From: Aquabacterium sp029268225
Lineage (GTDB): Bacteria > Pseudomonadota > Gammaproteobacteria > Burkholderiales > Burkholderiaceae_C
NCBI RefSeq assembly: GCF_037482285.1
Contig: NZ_JBBEYB010000015.1
Coordinates: 1 to 64,000, forward strand
Reading direction: 5' to 3'
Length of the DNA stretch: 64,000 nt
The position numbers were made by a program, and so were the translations under genes. Of the stretch, positions 46,957 through 56,432 are shown one piece after another. Every line of letters begins with the position of its first letter. The first letter of the stretch is position 1. Under the pieces are notes generated by a model that was given only the letters and a program-made list of their open reading frames with translations, did no database searches and had not been told where the DNA came from.

Positions 46957-49716
46957 TTATCCCTGCACGCACTGCGCAAACGCCGCCGCCGACATGGGTC
47001 GGCCGAACAGGTAGCCCTGGTAGCAGCGGCAGCCATGTTGCAGCAGGAAGTCGCGCTGGGCTTCGGTTTCCACACCCTCGGCGATGACTGCCAGCCCCAT
47101 GGCGTCGGCCAGGGCCACGACGGTGCGGGCAATCGAGGCGTCGTGCGGGTCGCTGAGGACGTGGCGCACGAAGGACTGGTCGATCTTGAGCTGGTCGAGC
47201 GGCAGGCGTTTGAGGTAGGCCAGCGACGAGTAGCCGGTACCGAAGTCGTCGAGTGAGAAGCCCACGCCATGCCCCTTGAGCGTGCCCATGCGCTCGATGA
47301 CCGCCTCCATGTCGTCGATCAGGACGCTCTCGGTCAGCTCCAGCTTGAGGCGATGCGGGTTGGCGCCGGTGCGGGCCAGCACGCCAAGCACCATGTCGAC
47401 GAAATCGGGCAAACGGAACTGTCGCACGCTGACGTTGACCGACACGGTGAGGTGGGCCAAGCCGGGCTCACGCGCCCAGGCGACCAGCTGGCGACACGCC
47501 GTCTCCAGCACCCATTCACCCAGTGGCAGGATGAGGCCGGCGTGCTCGGCAACGGGGATGAACTCGGCCGGCGAGATCATGCCGCGCTCGGGATGCGGCC
47601 AACGGACCAGGGCTTCGGCACCGAAGATGCGCCCCGTGGCGTCCACCTGGGGCTGATAGTGCAGTCGAAACTCCTCACGCTGAAGGCTGCGACGCATGTC
47701 GGCCTCCAGCGCCGCCCGGCGGTTCAAGGCGGCTTGCATCTCGGGGTCAAAGAAGCGCAGCGTGTGACGGCCCGCCTGCTTCGCCTCGGACATGGCCAGG
47801 TCGGCCTGGCGCATCAACTCGTCGAGGCTGAGCGGGATCGCCGCACCGAACAATGTGACGCCGATGCTGCAGCTGGTGTGGTACTCCTGCCCGGCCAAGT
47901 CGCAAGACTGCGACAGCAGTCCTAGGCAACGCGCCGCCAGCGAGCGGGCTTGCCCCTCGGCTTCCGCACGGACGGGGCTGAGCCCCTGCATCACGACGAC
48001 GAACTCGTCCCCACCCCAACGGGCCAGGGTGTCCTGCTCGCCCAGACAGGTCTGCAGGCGGGCGGTCATGTGCTGCAGCAGCAAATCGCCCATGTCGTGA
48101 CCGAGGGTGTCGTTGAGGGTTTTGAAGTCGTCCAGATCGATCAGGAGCACCGCACCGGTCTGCCCTTGTTGTCGGCACGCGACCAGGACCTGCTGCAACT
48201 GGTCCTGCAAGAGGCGTCGGTTGGGCAGCCCCGTGAGCGTGTCAAAGAACGCGAGTTGCTCGATGCGGGCCTCGGCGGCCTTGTGCTCGGTGACGTCGGA
48301 GAAGCTGCCCACGCACAAGCTGGGCTCACGGCCTTGCCCTCGCACCAGGGTGAGGCTGAGACGGGCATCGAAGGTCTGCCCCTGACGGCGTTGGCTGCGC
48401 ACATCCCCCAACCAGTGGCCGTGCTGGCGCAGTTGCTGCTGGATGTGCGCCGTCAGGGGGGCGGGGCAATCCGGTGCACGCAAGGCATCCAGCCGCTTCG
48501 CCCTCACGTCGTCGAAGCTGTAGCCGGTGATGTCGGTGAAGGCCTGGTTGACGCGCAAGATGGCCCCCCGCTCGTCGAGAACCATGATGCCCTCTTGCGA
48601 TTCGAAGGCGGCTGCGGCCAGACGCAGGGCCGCATCCGATTGCCGAATCCAGTCTTCGGCGGCGCGCACGCGCAAAAAGAGCACGCACATGAGCAAGGCC
48701 ACCACAGCGGTCCCGGCCGCAGCGAGGTTGAGGCGCTGATGCGCCTCTTCGGCCCGCTCGGCGGCCACATCGCGCAGCACGGCCAAGGACGCCAGTTCGC
48801 GCCCGCCGTGGTCCGTGAGCGGGCGCACCGCCACCGACCAAGCCTGGCTGGCATCGCTGACATCCATGACGCCGCCAGCCCCTTGCAAGGCCAGTTCACG
48901 CCACGCTGGCAGCAGCCCACCGGGCAGGTGCGGCAAGGTCTGGCCCAGCACCACGACCTGGGCATCATCGCCCCATTGCCCCGGCAGGTGAAAGACGCGT
49001 TGCCCCGCTTTGTAGCGGGCTTCGCTGGTGTGACGTTTGTCGATCAGCAGGGCCATGTCCTGCTTGAGCAGCCGCTTGAGTTCGTGGATGAACCAGTCGG
49101 CGTCGGAGCCGAGCTCCAGGTAGCCAATGAGCACGCCGTCCACGAACCACGGCTGGACATGGCGCAAGGTGAAGGTGGACAAGGCCCCCAACTCCATGCC
49201 GCCCACGGGCTTGCCGGTGGACATGGCGTCGAGCAGGGTGCGACGCTCAATGAGGTCACCGCGGTGACCGGGGTCATGCGCACGCAGCAACACCTGGCGT
49301 TGCGGATCAATGAAGTAGCCGTGTGAGACGCCGTGACTTTGGCGCAGGGAGGCGAAGCGCTCCCGGATCAGGGCCTGCAGGCGTGGGACATCGGCCTCAC
49401 GCATGGCCTGGGCGATGAGGGGATCACTGGTCAGGTTGGTGGACAACAGGCGCAATTGACCCAGTTGCTGCTCACGCAGGTGCTGCCACATGGCGACCGC
49501 ATGCTGAGCAAAGGCCTCGGTCCGGCGGACCTCGACGCTGTGCAGGTAGCGCGAGACACCAAACAGGAAGAGCGCCACGACGGCCAGGAGCGCGAGCGCA
49601 GCGGGCCGCAGAACCTGCAGGATCAAGCGGACGGGCTGGGTGCTGGCGGCGGCCGCCATGCGATCGGTGGGCAGCGTGCGTGCAGGCTGAGGCCAGCGCC
49701 AGGCCGTGCCGCTCAT
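46957..49716 (-). CDS. Membrane-bound PAS-GGDEF-EAL sensor
   Basis: 919 residues from the ATG at 49716, behind GGAGAGG. A first membrane helix (LRPAALALLAVVALFLFG) precedes a periplasmic sensory domain (about residues 60-330) and a second membrane helix (LNLAAAGTAVVALLMCVLF). A PAS domain follows (residues 360-470, GIMVLDERGAILRVN), then GGDEF with RWGGDEFVVV and EAL with AEALVRW, DDFGTGYSS and a C-terminal EGVETE. The GGDEF motif is canonical but the RxxD inhibitory site before it is lost (GEQD). The EAL domain looks complete. It may hydrolyse or make c-di-GMP, or both; the sensed signal is unknown. Confidence 0.93.
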   Translation of the reverse strand: MSGTAWRWPQPARTLPTDRMAAAASTQPVRLILQVLRPAALALLAVVALFLFGVSRYLHSVEVRRTEAFAQHAVAMWQHLREQQLGQLRLLSTNLTSDPLIAQAMREADVPRLQALIRERFASLRQSHGVSHGYFIDPQRQVLLRAHDPGHRGDLIERRTLLDAMSTGKPVGGMELGALSTFTLRHVQPWFVDGVLIGYLELGSDADWFIHELKRLLKQDMALLIDKRHTSEARYKAGQRVFHLPGQWGDDAQVVVLGQTLPHLPGGLLPAWRELALQGAGGVMDVSDASQAWSVAVRPLTDHGGRELASLAVLRDVAAERAEEAHQRLNLAAAGTAVVALLMCVLFLRVRAAEDWIRQSDAALRLAAAAFESQEGIMVLDERGAILRVNQAFTDITGYSFDDVRAKRLDALRAPDCPAPLTAHIQQQLRQHGHWLGDVRSQRRQGQTFDARLSLTLVRGQGREPSLCVGSFSDVTEHKAAEARIEQLAFFDTLTGLPNRRLLQDQLQQVLVACRQQGQTGAVLLIDLDDFKTLNDTLGHDMGDLLLQHMTARLQTCLGEQDTLARWGGDEFVVVMQGLSPVRAEAEGQARSLAARCLGLLSQSCDLAGQEYHTSCSIGVTLFGAAIPLSLDELMRQADLAMSEAKQAGRHTLRFFDPEMQAALNRRAALEADMRRSLQREEFRLHYQPQVDATGRIFGAEALVRWPHPERGMISPAEFIPVAEHAGLILPLGEWVLETACRQLVAWAREPGLAHLTVSVNVSVRQFRLPDFVDMVLGVLARTGANPHRLKLELTESVLIDDMEAVIERMGTLKGHGVGFSLDDFGTGYSSLAYLKRLPLDQLKIDQSFVRHVLSDPHDASIARTVVALADAMGLAVIAEGVETEAQRDFLLQHGCRCYQGYLFGRPMSAAAFAQCVQG

Positions 49717-49872
49717 GCCCCTCTCCGCTTGACGCGCACGTCCCAACAACCCAGCCATCCGTCCTGCAAGATCCACCCCGTCAACATCGTTCACCGCGCC
49801 GCGGAGACCCCCCGGACGAGGGGGTGGATCCTACCGTGCATCCAGTTGCCAGACTTGATCTGGCACAAGAAT

Positions 49873-51498
49873 TCAGCCGCTGGCGGCCTGACGGAAGGCC
49901 ATCACAGCCTGGTTGCGCAGGGTTCGCAACAGCGACAGCTCCTTGTCGCTGATCTGCAGGCTGTCCACCTGCCCCTTGTCGGCATAGATCAGGCCCAGCA
50001 CCATGTCGGGCTGACCGGCTCGTTTCATGACCAGTGGCAGCAACAGGAAGGTCGGAGCCTGGACCCGGTCGCGGAACCAGGTGGGCAGCCGGTTGACGAT
50101 GTTGGGCGCGCTGGCATCTGCGATCAGGGTGTCCACCTGCTTGAGGCAAACGGCCGAGAACAAATCGGGGGTGTCACCCGGGCGGAGGACCAGCGGCACT
50201 TTGAACAAGGCGCTGACCGCGTCCGCCCCCTCCCCCAACCCCAGACGGCCGGTGAGCTGGCCCGTGCGGGCATCGCGCAGGCAGAAGATCACACGACGGC
50301 AGTGAAGTGCCCGCAACATGGTCTCCAGGATCATCTGCAAGACATCGTTGAGACGGAAAGACTCGACCAGGGAGTTGGTGATGTCCTGGATGCCGTTGGA
50401 AAGGATGCTGGCCGTGTCGACGGCGGGGGGCGGCAGCTCGGGTGCGAGGGTGCCGCTGTCGTCGCCCAGCCCCAGGGCATCGGGGCTGGGGCCCTCGCCC
50501 TGACCACTGTTGGGGGCATCGACGTAATAGGTGTCGAGCAGGCGCTCACCGGGAGAGCGTGCTGGCACATTCAGGTTGAGCGCCTGGGTCAACTCGGTGA
50601 GCCGCTTGCGGGCTCGCCCGGCAGCCTGGCTGACCTCGCCGGAGGTGACATCCAGGGCGGCCCCGTAGGTGCGTGCGATGTCGTTGAGGGCATCGCCCAG
50701 CTGGACCGGCTCGGTATCGAGCATGGTCTGCGCCATCTGGTTGGCCATGCTGGCCAGCCACCACAGGCGCTCGGGGCGGGCCGCCAGCGAACGGGTGGGG
50801 ACGCGCCCTTCGGGCGAGCGCATGCAGGCCAGCAAACCGTCGGGCAGCCCCCAGCTCTTGCCGACGTGCCCGGCCAGCTGCTCGTGGTTGACGCCCAGGA
50901 CCTTGTGGGAGGCCTGTGCGTCGGTCAGGCGCTCGCCCGACTCGGCTTCGCCAGAGGTCAGGACGCGGATCTGCTCGGCGTCTTCAGGCAGGTAAAACGC
51001 CACCAGCAGGCGACCGAGGTTGCGAAACAGGGCGCCCAGAAAGGCCTCTTCGGCCTCGCGAGGCTGGTGCGACAACTCGCTGGCGAGCGTGCCTGCCATG
51101 ACGGTGCGCAAGAACTCGACCTTGAGTTGCTGCGCATGGACCTTGTCCTCCATGTGCTCGAGCAACATGAGGGACAGTGCCAGGTTGCGCACACCGGCCA
51201 GGCCGATCAGGCTGACAGCGCGCGAAATGGTGCTGATGGGATCGGTGCCGGCACGGCGGTAATGGGCCGTGTTGACCACACGCAAGAGCTTTTGCGTGAG
51301 CGCCACGTCTTTGAGGATTTCATCGCACAGCGTGTGCAGGCTCTCGCTCTCGGAGCCGGACAAAGCCTGGATGCGTGTGATCGAAGTGCCCAGGGCGGGA
51401 AAGTCGCTCTTGAAGCGCATGCGACGCAAGAGGTACTCCAGCGTGAGATGGGCTTCTTCTTCGGTGGATACGGGTGGGGTGGGCGAACTGACCGGCAT
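49873..51498 (-). CDS. HDOD-GAF signalling protein
   Basis: 541 residues. The N-terminal HDOD domain (residues 20-260) has LLRRMRFKSDFPALGTSI, QKLLRVVNTAHYRR and GLAGVRNLALSLMLLEH; HDOD domains are usually non-catalytic relatives of HD phosphohydrolases. A flexible linker is rich in Pro and Gly (residues 340-365). A GAF domain follows (residues 375-530, SLVESFRLNDVLQMILETMLRALHCRR). It probably acts in signal transduction with the neighbouring c-di-GMP sensor. ATG at 51498 with GAGGA upstream; a TTG at 51522 is an alternative. It is divergent from the UshA-like gene, and the Pho-box-like repeats lie between. Confidence 0.85.
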   Translation of the reverse strand: MPVSSPTPPVSTEEEAHLTLEYLLRRMRFKSDFPALGTSITRIQALSGSESESLHTLCDEILKDVALTQKLLRVVNTAHYRRAGTDPISTISRAVSLIGLAGVRNLALSLMLLEHMEDKVHAQQLKVEFLRTVMAGTLASELSHQPREAEEAFLGALFRNLGRLLVAFYLPEDAEQIRVLTSGEAESGERLTDAQASHKVLGVNHEQLAGHVGKSWGLPDGLLACMRSPEGRVPTRSLAARPERLWWLASMANQMAQTMLDTEPVQLGDALNDIARTYGAALDVTSGEVSQAAGRARKRLTELTQALNLNVPARSPGERLLDTYYVDAPNSGQGEGPSPDALGLGDDSGTLAPELPPPAVDTASILSNGIQDITNSLVESFRLNDVLQMILETMLRALHCRRVIFCLRDARTGQLTGRLGLGEGADAVSALFKVPLVLRPGDTPDLFSAVCLKQVDTLIADASAPNIVNRLPTWFRDRVQAPTFLLLPLVMKRAGQPDMVLGLIYADKGQVDSLQISDKELSLLRTLRNQAVMAFRQAASG

Positions 51499-51538
51499 GG
51501 TGGGAGTGTCCTCGATCCCCAATTAGACCTCAAGGTCT

Positions 51539-51578
51539 CCGTCATCAGCCCATCATCCGCATGTCATGGGGATTTCAC
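51539..51578 (+). promoter_or_regulatory. Pho-box-like repeat array upstream of the UshA-like gene
   Basis: Four 7-mers at an exact 11-bp period: CCGTCAT (51539), CCATCAT (51550), ATGTCAT (51561) and ATTTCAC (51572). PhoB half-sites follow CTGTCAT with 4-bp spacers, so this looks like two or more PhoB-binding units. The last unit ends 53 bp before the gene start. Confidence 0.6.
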
Positions 51579-51631
51579 GGGGCCTGCGCACCATCGACAG
51601 ATCGTTACAGAAACTGTCATCACGCTGCCTC

Positions 51632-53476
51632 ATGAAACCCCACACCTCGCTTTTGTTGGCCCTGTCCGTCGCCGCCCTCACCGCCTGCGGAGGTGGTTCG
51701 GATGCGCCCACCTTCCCTCCTGTGGACGTGACCGTGGCCCACGTCAATGACACGCACTCGCAGTTGGCCCCGTTTGCAGACACCACCTTGAAGATCGACG
51801 GCGTGGACACCCAGGTGGAACTCGGCGGCTTTGCCCGGTTGACCAGTGCCTTCCACAGCTACGCCAACCGCAGCGATGTCATCAAGCTGCACGCCGGCGA
51901 TGCCATCACCGGCACGCTCTACTACACGCTGTTCAAGGGACAGGCTGACGCGGACTTGATGAACACCGTCTGCTTTGACGCCATGACGCTGGGCAACCAC
52001 GAGTTCGACGATGGCGATGCAGGCCTGAAGGTGTTTCTGGATCACCTGCGCGCCGGAAGCTGTCAGACGCCGATCGTGGCGGCCAATGTGACACCTCAGG
52101 TGGGCACGCCTTTGGCCAGCCAGCGCAGCAACGACTACATCCAACCCTACACCCTGAGGACCATTCAAGGTGTGCGTGTGGCCGTGATCGGTCTGACGAT
52201 ACAGGGCAAGACCACCCAGTCCTCACGGCCGCTGGCCACCACGGTGTTCGAAAACGAGGCGACGGCCGCCCAACGCACCATCGACACGCTCAAGGCACAG
52301 GGCGTGCGCCACTTCGTGGTGCTGAGTCACATGGGCTATGAAGCCGACAAGGCCCTGGCCACGCAACTGACCGATGTGGATGCGATCGTGGGCGGTGACT
52401 CGCACTCCCTGCTGGGGGATTTCCAGGCCTTCGGCCTGAGCAGCTCGGGCGCCTACCCGACCCAGGTCACCAACAAGGATGGCAAGCCGGTGTGTGTGGC
52501 CCAGGCCTGGGAGTACGCCAAGGCCATCGGCGAGTTGAGGCTGCGCTTCAACGACAAGGGAGAGATCAGCGCGTGCAGCGGCCAGGCCTCCTTGCTGGTG
52601 GGGGCCAACTTCAAGCGTGGCGGCAGCGCGGTCGATGAGACCACGCAAGCCGCCATCCTGAGCAGCCTGCAACGCAGCCCGGCGGTGCGCGTGATCAACC
52701 CGGACACGGCGGCCAGCACGCTCTTGAAGACCTATGCCGACCAGGTGGCCGTGAAGAAGGCCGAAACCATCGGCACCGCCTCGCAGGCCCTGTGCCTCGT
52801 CCGTGTACCCGGCACCACCCGCTCGGCCGGGGTGGCCGGTTGCGAAAGCTCCGCCCAGTTTGCACGCGGCAGCGACATCACACAGATCGTCGCAGAGGCC
52901 TTCCTGGCGGGCAGCCTGGCCGCGGATGTGGCGGTTCAAAATGCCGGTGGTGTGCGCATTGCCGTGGCGGCAGGCACGCTGAGCATGGACACGGCCTTCA
53001 CCCTGCTGCCCTTCACCAATGTGCTGGTGGAGATGAAGGTCACCGGTCAACAGCTGAAGGACGTTCTGGAGGATGCCGCATCGGGCCACCTGGATGGCGG
53101 GCTGTCGGACGGCGGGCATCCCTATGCGGCAGGCCTGCGATGGGATCTCGACATGAGCCAGGCCAAGGGTGCACGTTTCAGCAACCTGGAGGTGCGTGAT
53201 CGCCAGACGGGTACCTGGTCGAACCTGAGCCTGGTCAAGGTCTACACCGTAGCCACGAATGACTTCATCGCCAGCGGCAAGGATGGCTACACCTCCTTTG
53301 GTCCGATCTATGCGAGCGGCAACTACGTGAACAACTACCTGCTGTACACCCAGACCTTCGTGGACTATGTGCAGGCGCAAACCGCTCTGGGACAAAGCAT
53401 CAGCCGCCCCGCCCGCGGCGATTACGCGCACAAGACCGTGATCACCAAGGCAGGTGTGACGCTGGCCGCCGACTGA
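51632..53476 (+). CDS. UshA-like 5'-nucleotidase/phosphoesterase, lipoprotein
   Basis: 614 residues. A lipobox (LTAC, Cys at about residue 19) implies a membrane-anchored lipoprotein. The calcineurin-like metallophosphatase domain has VTVAHVNDTHSQL, KLHAGDAITGT, TLGNHEFDDGD and VLSHMGYEAD, plus IVGGDSHSLL. The C-terminal 5'-nucleotidase substrate-binding domain follows (DVAVQNAGGVRIAV, LPFTNVLVEMKVTGQQL). It releases phosphate from nucleotides outside the cell. With the upstream repeats it is probably a Pho-regulon gene. ATG at 51632 is the lipoprotein start. Confidence 0.92.
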   Translation: MKPHTSLLLALSVAALTACGGGSDAPTFPPVDVTVAHVNDTHSQLAPFADTTLKIDGVDTQVELGGFARLTSAFHSYANRSDVIKLHAGDAITGTLYYTLFKGQADADLMNTVCFDAMTLGNHEFDDGDAGLKVFLDHLRAGSCQTPIVAANVTPQVGTPLASQRSNDYIQPYTLRTIQGVRVAVIGLTIQGKTTQSSRPLATTVFENEATAAQRTIDTLKAQGVRHFVVLSHMGYEADKALATQLTDVDAIVGGDSHSLLGDFQAFGLSSSGAYPTQVTNKDGKPVCVAQAWEYAKAIGELRLRFNDKGEISACSGQASLLVGANFKRGGSAVDETTQAAILSSLQRSPAVRVINPDTAASTLLKTYADQVAVKKAETIGTASQALCLVRVPGTTRSAGVAGCESSAQFARGSDITQIVAEAFLAGSLAADVAVQNAGGVRIAVAAGTLSMDTAFTLLPFTNVLVEMKVTGQQLKDVLEDAASGHLDGGLSDGGHPYAAGLRWDLDMSQAKGARFSNLEVRDRQTGTWSNLSLVKVYTVATNDFIASGKDGYTSFGPIYASGNYVNNYLLYTQTFVDYVQAQTALGQSISRPARGDYAHKTVITKAGVTLAAD

Positions 53477-53540
53477 CCCCCACCGCCCGCTCAGGCCCGC
53501 CCGGCGCGGGCCGGGGTGTGTCGTGGCAGGGCGCCCTCCG

Positions 53541-53558
53541 CCGTCATGCCACCGTCAT
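53541..53558 (+). promoter_or_regulatory. Pho-box-like repeat upstream of the PhoD-like gene
   Basis: CCGTCAT at 53541-53547 and again at 53552-53558, an 11-bp period with a 4-bp spacer (GCCA), as in PhoB half-site pairs. It lies 45 bp before the gene start. Confidence 0.58.
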
Positions 53559-53603
53559 GCCCATCGGGCAATCTTGCTCCCTTCCATTTGCCTGTGTGCA
53601 GCC

Positions 53604-55310
53604 ATGTCTCACTCTGCTTCACGTCGTGATTTCGTCATCAAACTGGCCGCGCTTTCTGCGGCAGGCACGTCAGGGCTGACGCTGTCAGCCTGCGGTGGGG
53701 GCGACGATGCGCCGCCCGCTTTTCAATATGGTGTGGCCAGCGGCGACCCTCTGTCTGACCGGGTGATTTTGTGGACGCATGCCCGCTACCCGGACCGCAG
53801 CGAGGCGGTGCCCCTGGTCTGGGAGGTGTCCACGGACAATGCCTTCCAGCAGATCGTGAGCCAGGGGCAAACCCAGGCCAGCGCCGACCATGACTTCACG
53901 GTGAAGGTGGATGCGACGGGTTTGGTGGCCAACCGCGAATACTTCTACCGCTTCCGTGTGGGACGCCATGTGTCACCGGTAGGCCGCACACGCACCTTGC
54001 CCACCGGCAGTGTCAGCGAGGTCAAACTGGCGGTGTTCTCGTGCGCCAATTACCCGGCAGGTTTTTTCAACGTGTATGCCGAGGCGGCCCGCTCGGATGC
54101 ACAGTTTGCGGTGCATCTGGGTGATTACATCTACGAGTACGGCGCCACGAACGCCGACGGCAGCCCGGCTTATGCCTCGGCCAATGCCGCGGCCCTGGGC
54201 CGTGTGTCGCAACCCGCGCAAGAGCTGACGCTGCTGAGCCATTACCGCCTGCGCCACGCCCAGTACAAGTCGGATCCGGACAGCAAGGCCCTGCATGCCC
54301 GGATGCCGATGATCGCCGTCTGGGACGATCATGAGATTGCCAACGATGCCTACAAGGACGGGGCGGACAACCACGATCCGCAGACCGAGGGCAGCTTCGC
54401 TGACCGCAAGCAGGCCGCCTTGCAGGCCTACCACGAGTGGATGCCGATCCGCACGGGCAGTGACCCCGCCGTCATCTACCGCAGCTTCGACTTTGGTCAG
54501 TTGCTGAGCCTGCACATGCTGGACACCCGTCTGATCGGCCGTGACCAGCAGGTGGGCTTTGGCGACTTGCTCAATCCGGCCACGGCGAGCACAGCCCAGG
54601 CCACCCTGGCCTCGCCGACCCGCCAGTTGCTGGGCAGCACCCAACTGGGCTGGCTGCAAGGCCAGATGGCCCAGTCCGGTGCCACATGGCAGGTGCTGGG
54701 CCAGCAGGTGTTGATGGGGAACATGGCCTTCCCCATCTCGGTATTGAGCACCCTGGAAGGGGGCGATGTGACCGCGGCCGCGCAAGCCGTGACCGACTAC
54801 CTGACCGCCAAGGCCACCCCCGAGGGTGCGCGCACGGAGACCCAACAGGCCCTGATGAGTCAGCCCAAGCTGGGCTACAACCTGGATGCCTGGGATGGCT
54901 ATCCCGCGGCACGTGAAACCGTGCTGATGACGGCCTATCAGCTGCAAAAGCCGATCATCACCCTGGCGGGTGACACGCACAATGCCTGGCATTCGGATCT
55001 GAAACTGGCGGGCTATGTCAACAGCGCCTTGGCGGGCACACAGGTGGGCGCCGAGTTCGCCACGGCCAGCGTCAGTTCACCGGGTCTGGAAGAGTACCTG
55101 TCGGCGATTCCGTCCGTGCAGGTCAAGGCCATCTTCGAGAACGTGGTGGACGATCTGAAGTGGATGGACCCATCGCGCCGAGGCTTCCTGAAGATGACCT
55201 TCACGCCCACCTCGGTGATCGGCGACTGGGTCTTCGTCAACACCATCTCTGCACGTCAATACACAGTTGCCGAGACCGTGCGGCACGTGTATCCCGCTCA
55301 ACCGGTCTGA
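53604..55310 (+). CDS. PhoD-like alkaline phosphatase/phosphodiesterase (Tat-exported)
   Basis: 568 residues. The twin-arginine leader (SRRDFVIKLAALSAAG) with a Cys near the end of the signal (LSACGGG) suggests Tat export, possibly as a lipoprotein. The PhoD domain has FQYGVASGDPLSDRVILWT, VHLGDYIYEYG, AVWDDHEIANDAYKDG and TLAGDTHNAW as metal and catalytic motifs. PhoD hydrolyses phosphodiesters and monoesters under phosphate limitation. It follows the UshA-like gene in the same orientation but has its own Pho-like site. A strong GC hairpin (53494-53512) separates them, without a T-run. Confidence 0.92.
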   Translation: MSHSASRRDFVIKLAALSAAGTSGLTLSACGGGDDAPPAFQYGVASGDPLSDRVILWTHARYPDRSEAVPLVWEVSTDNAFQQIVSQGQTQASADHDFTVKVDATGLVANREYFYRFRVGRHVSPVGRTRTLPTGSVSEVKLAVFSCANYPAGFFNVYAEAARSDAQFAVHLGDYIYEYGATNADGSPAYASANAAALGRVSQPAQELTLLSHYRLRHAQYKSDPDSKALHARMPMIAVWDDHEIANDAYKDGADNHDPQTEGSFADRKQAALQAYHEWMPIRTGSDPAVIYRSFDFGQLLSLHMLDTRLIGRDQQVGFGDLLNPATASTAQATLASPTRQLLGSTQLGWLQGQMAQSGATWQVLGQQVLMGNMAFPISVLSTLEGGDVTAAAQAVTDYLTAKATPEGARTETQQALMSQPKLGYNLDAWDGYPAARETVLMTAYQLQKPIITLAGDTHNAWHSDLKLAGYVNSALAGTQVGAEFATASVSSPGLEEYLSAIPSVQVKAIFENVVDDLKWMDPSRRGFLKMTFTPTSVIGDWVFVNTISARQYTVAETVRHVYPAQPV

Positions 55311-55340
55311 CGGCCGTCTCTCGCCTGCGTCGCCTGGCCT

Positions 55341-56432
55341 TCAGCGTGGCCGTTGCAGGTAGGCCAGCACCTCGGCAGCCGCGCCAGCAAAGGCGATGCG
55401 GTCGGCTTTCTGTTGCCGTTGGTAGGCATACATCGGATCGTAGTAGCCACCCAGGAGTGCCGTGATCCATTCGCGGTGCAGGGTCAGGTCACCCGCTCCC
55501 GGCGCCTCCAGAGCCGCCTGCATGAGGGTGTGCAGACTCTGGTAACGCTCGCCTCCCAGGCGCTGCGCAATCTTCGCCAGGCTGCCCAGCAAATGTGCGC
55601 GGTAAGACGCGTCCCCCAGGGACACGCCAAACACGGCGACGAAGTCGGCATGCTGCGCCACCACATAGTCGCGCAGGATGCGGTCGACGCGCTCGGCAAA
55701 GGGCACCTCCAGCCACACCATCGGTGCCTGGGCCATGGCCTGTCTCAACACCAGAGGCAGGGCACAGCGTCCGATGTGGGTGCCCTCATCTTCGAGGACG
55801 AGGCTGGCATGGCCACGCGCGCGCTGCTTGAGCAAGTCGATGACCAGACGGTTCTCGAAGTCGATCTGGGCAGGCTGTCCGGTCGGTCGACTGCCGAAAC
55901 CTGAACCACGGTGGTTGGCATGCCCCTCCAGGTCCAGACTGTGCGGCACCCGGTGCAACAGCTCGGTCTTGCCCGAGCCCGTGAGCCCACCCAGCACCAC
56001 GAATCGGGTCTGGGCCACATCGTGCTGCAAGGACTCGATGAGGAAGGTGCGTAGGGCCTTGTAGCCGCCGATCACCCGCGGGTAGGTGATGCCTGCCTCG
56101 GTCGCCAGCCATTGCTGGACGATCTGTGAGCGCAGGCCTCCGCGGAAGCAATACAGCAGCCCCTCGGGGTGCGCGCGCGCAAAGTGCGCCCAAGCCGCGA
56201 TGCGCTGGGCCTTGATGTCACCCGACACCAGGCGGTGTCCCAGCTCGATGGCCGCCTGCTGCCCCTGCTGCTTGTAGCAGGTGCCGACGGCCTGTCGCTC
56301 GGCATCGTTCATCAAGGGCAGGTTGACCACGCCGGGGAAGGCGCCTTTGGTGAACTCGATCGGGGCGCGCACGTCCATCATCGGGACGTCCTGAAGGAAG
56401 AGAGCGCGGTAATCCGCCGTGTTCTCTCGCAT
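55341..56432 (-). CDS. mnmH: tRNA 2-selenouridine synthase (SelU/MnmH)
   Basis: 363 residues. An N-terminal rhodanese domain has the active Cys in LYCFRGGLRSQ (about residue 96), followed by a P-loop ATPase-like domain (LGGLTGSGKTELL near residue 147). It replaces the sulfur of 2-thiouridine in wobble-position tRNA uridines with selenium from selenophosphate, through a geranylated intermediate. The ATG overlaps the selD stop by one base (TGATG), so it is translationally coupled to its selenophosphate supplier. Confidence 0.95.
   Translation of the reverse strand: MRENTADYRALFLQDVPMMDVRAPIEFTKGAFPGVVNLPLMNDAERQAVGTCYKQQGQQAAIELGHRLVSGDIKAQRIAAWAHFARAHPEGLLYCFRGGLRSQIVQQWLATEAGITYPRVIGGYKALRTFLIESLQHDVAQTRFVVLGGLTGSGKTELLHRVPHSLDLEGHANHRGSGFGSRPTGQPAQIDFENRLVIDLLKQRARGHASLVLEDEGTHIGRCALPLVLRQAMAQAPMVWLEVPFAERVDRILRDYVVAQHADFVAVFGVSLGDASYRAHLLGSLAKIAQRLGGERYQSLHTLMQAALEAPGAGDLTLHREWITALLGGYYDPMYAYQRQQKADRIAFAGAAAEVLAYLQRPR

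Noticed and set aside
53494..53512. GC hairpin between the UshA-like and PhoD-like genes as terminator
   Set aside because: GGCCCGC/GCGGGCC is a strong stem but has no T-run on either side, so it is not called a rho-independent terminator.
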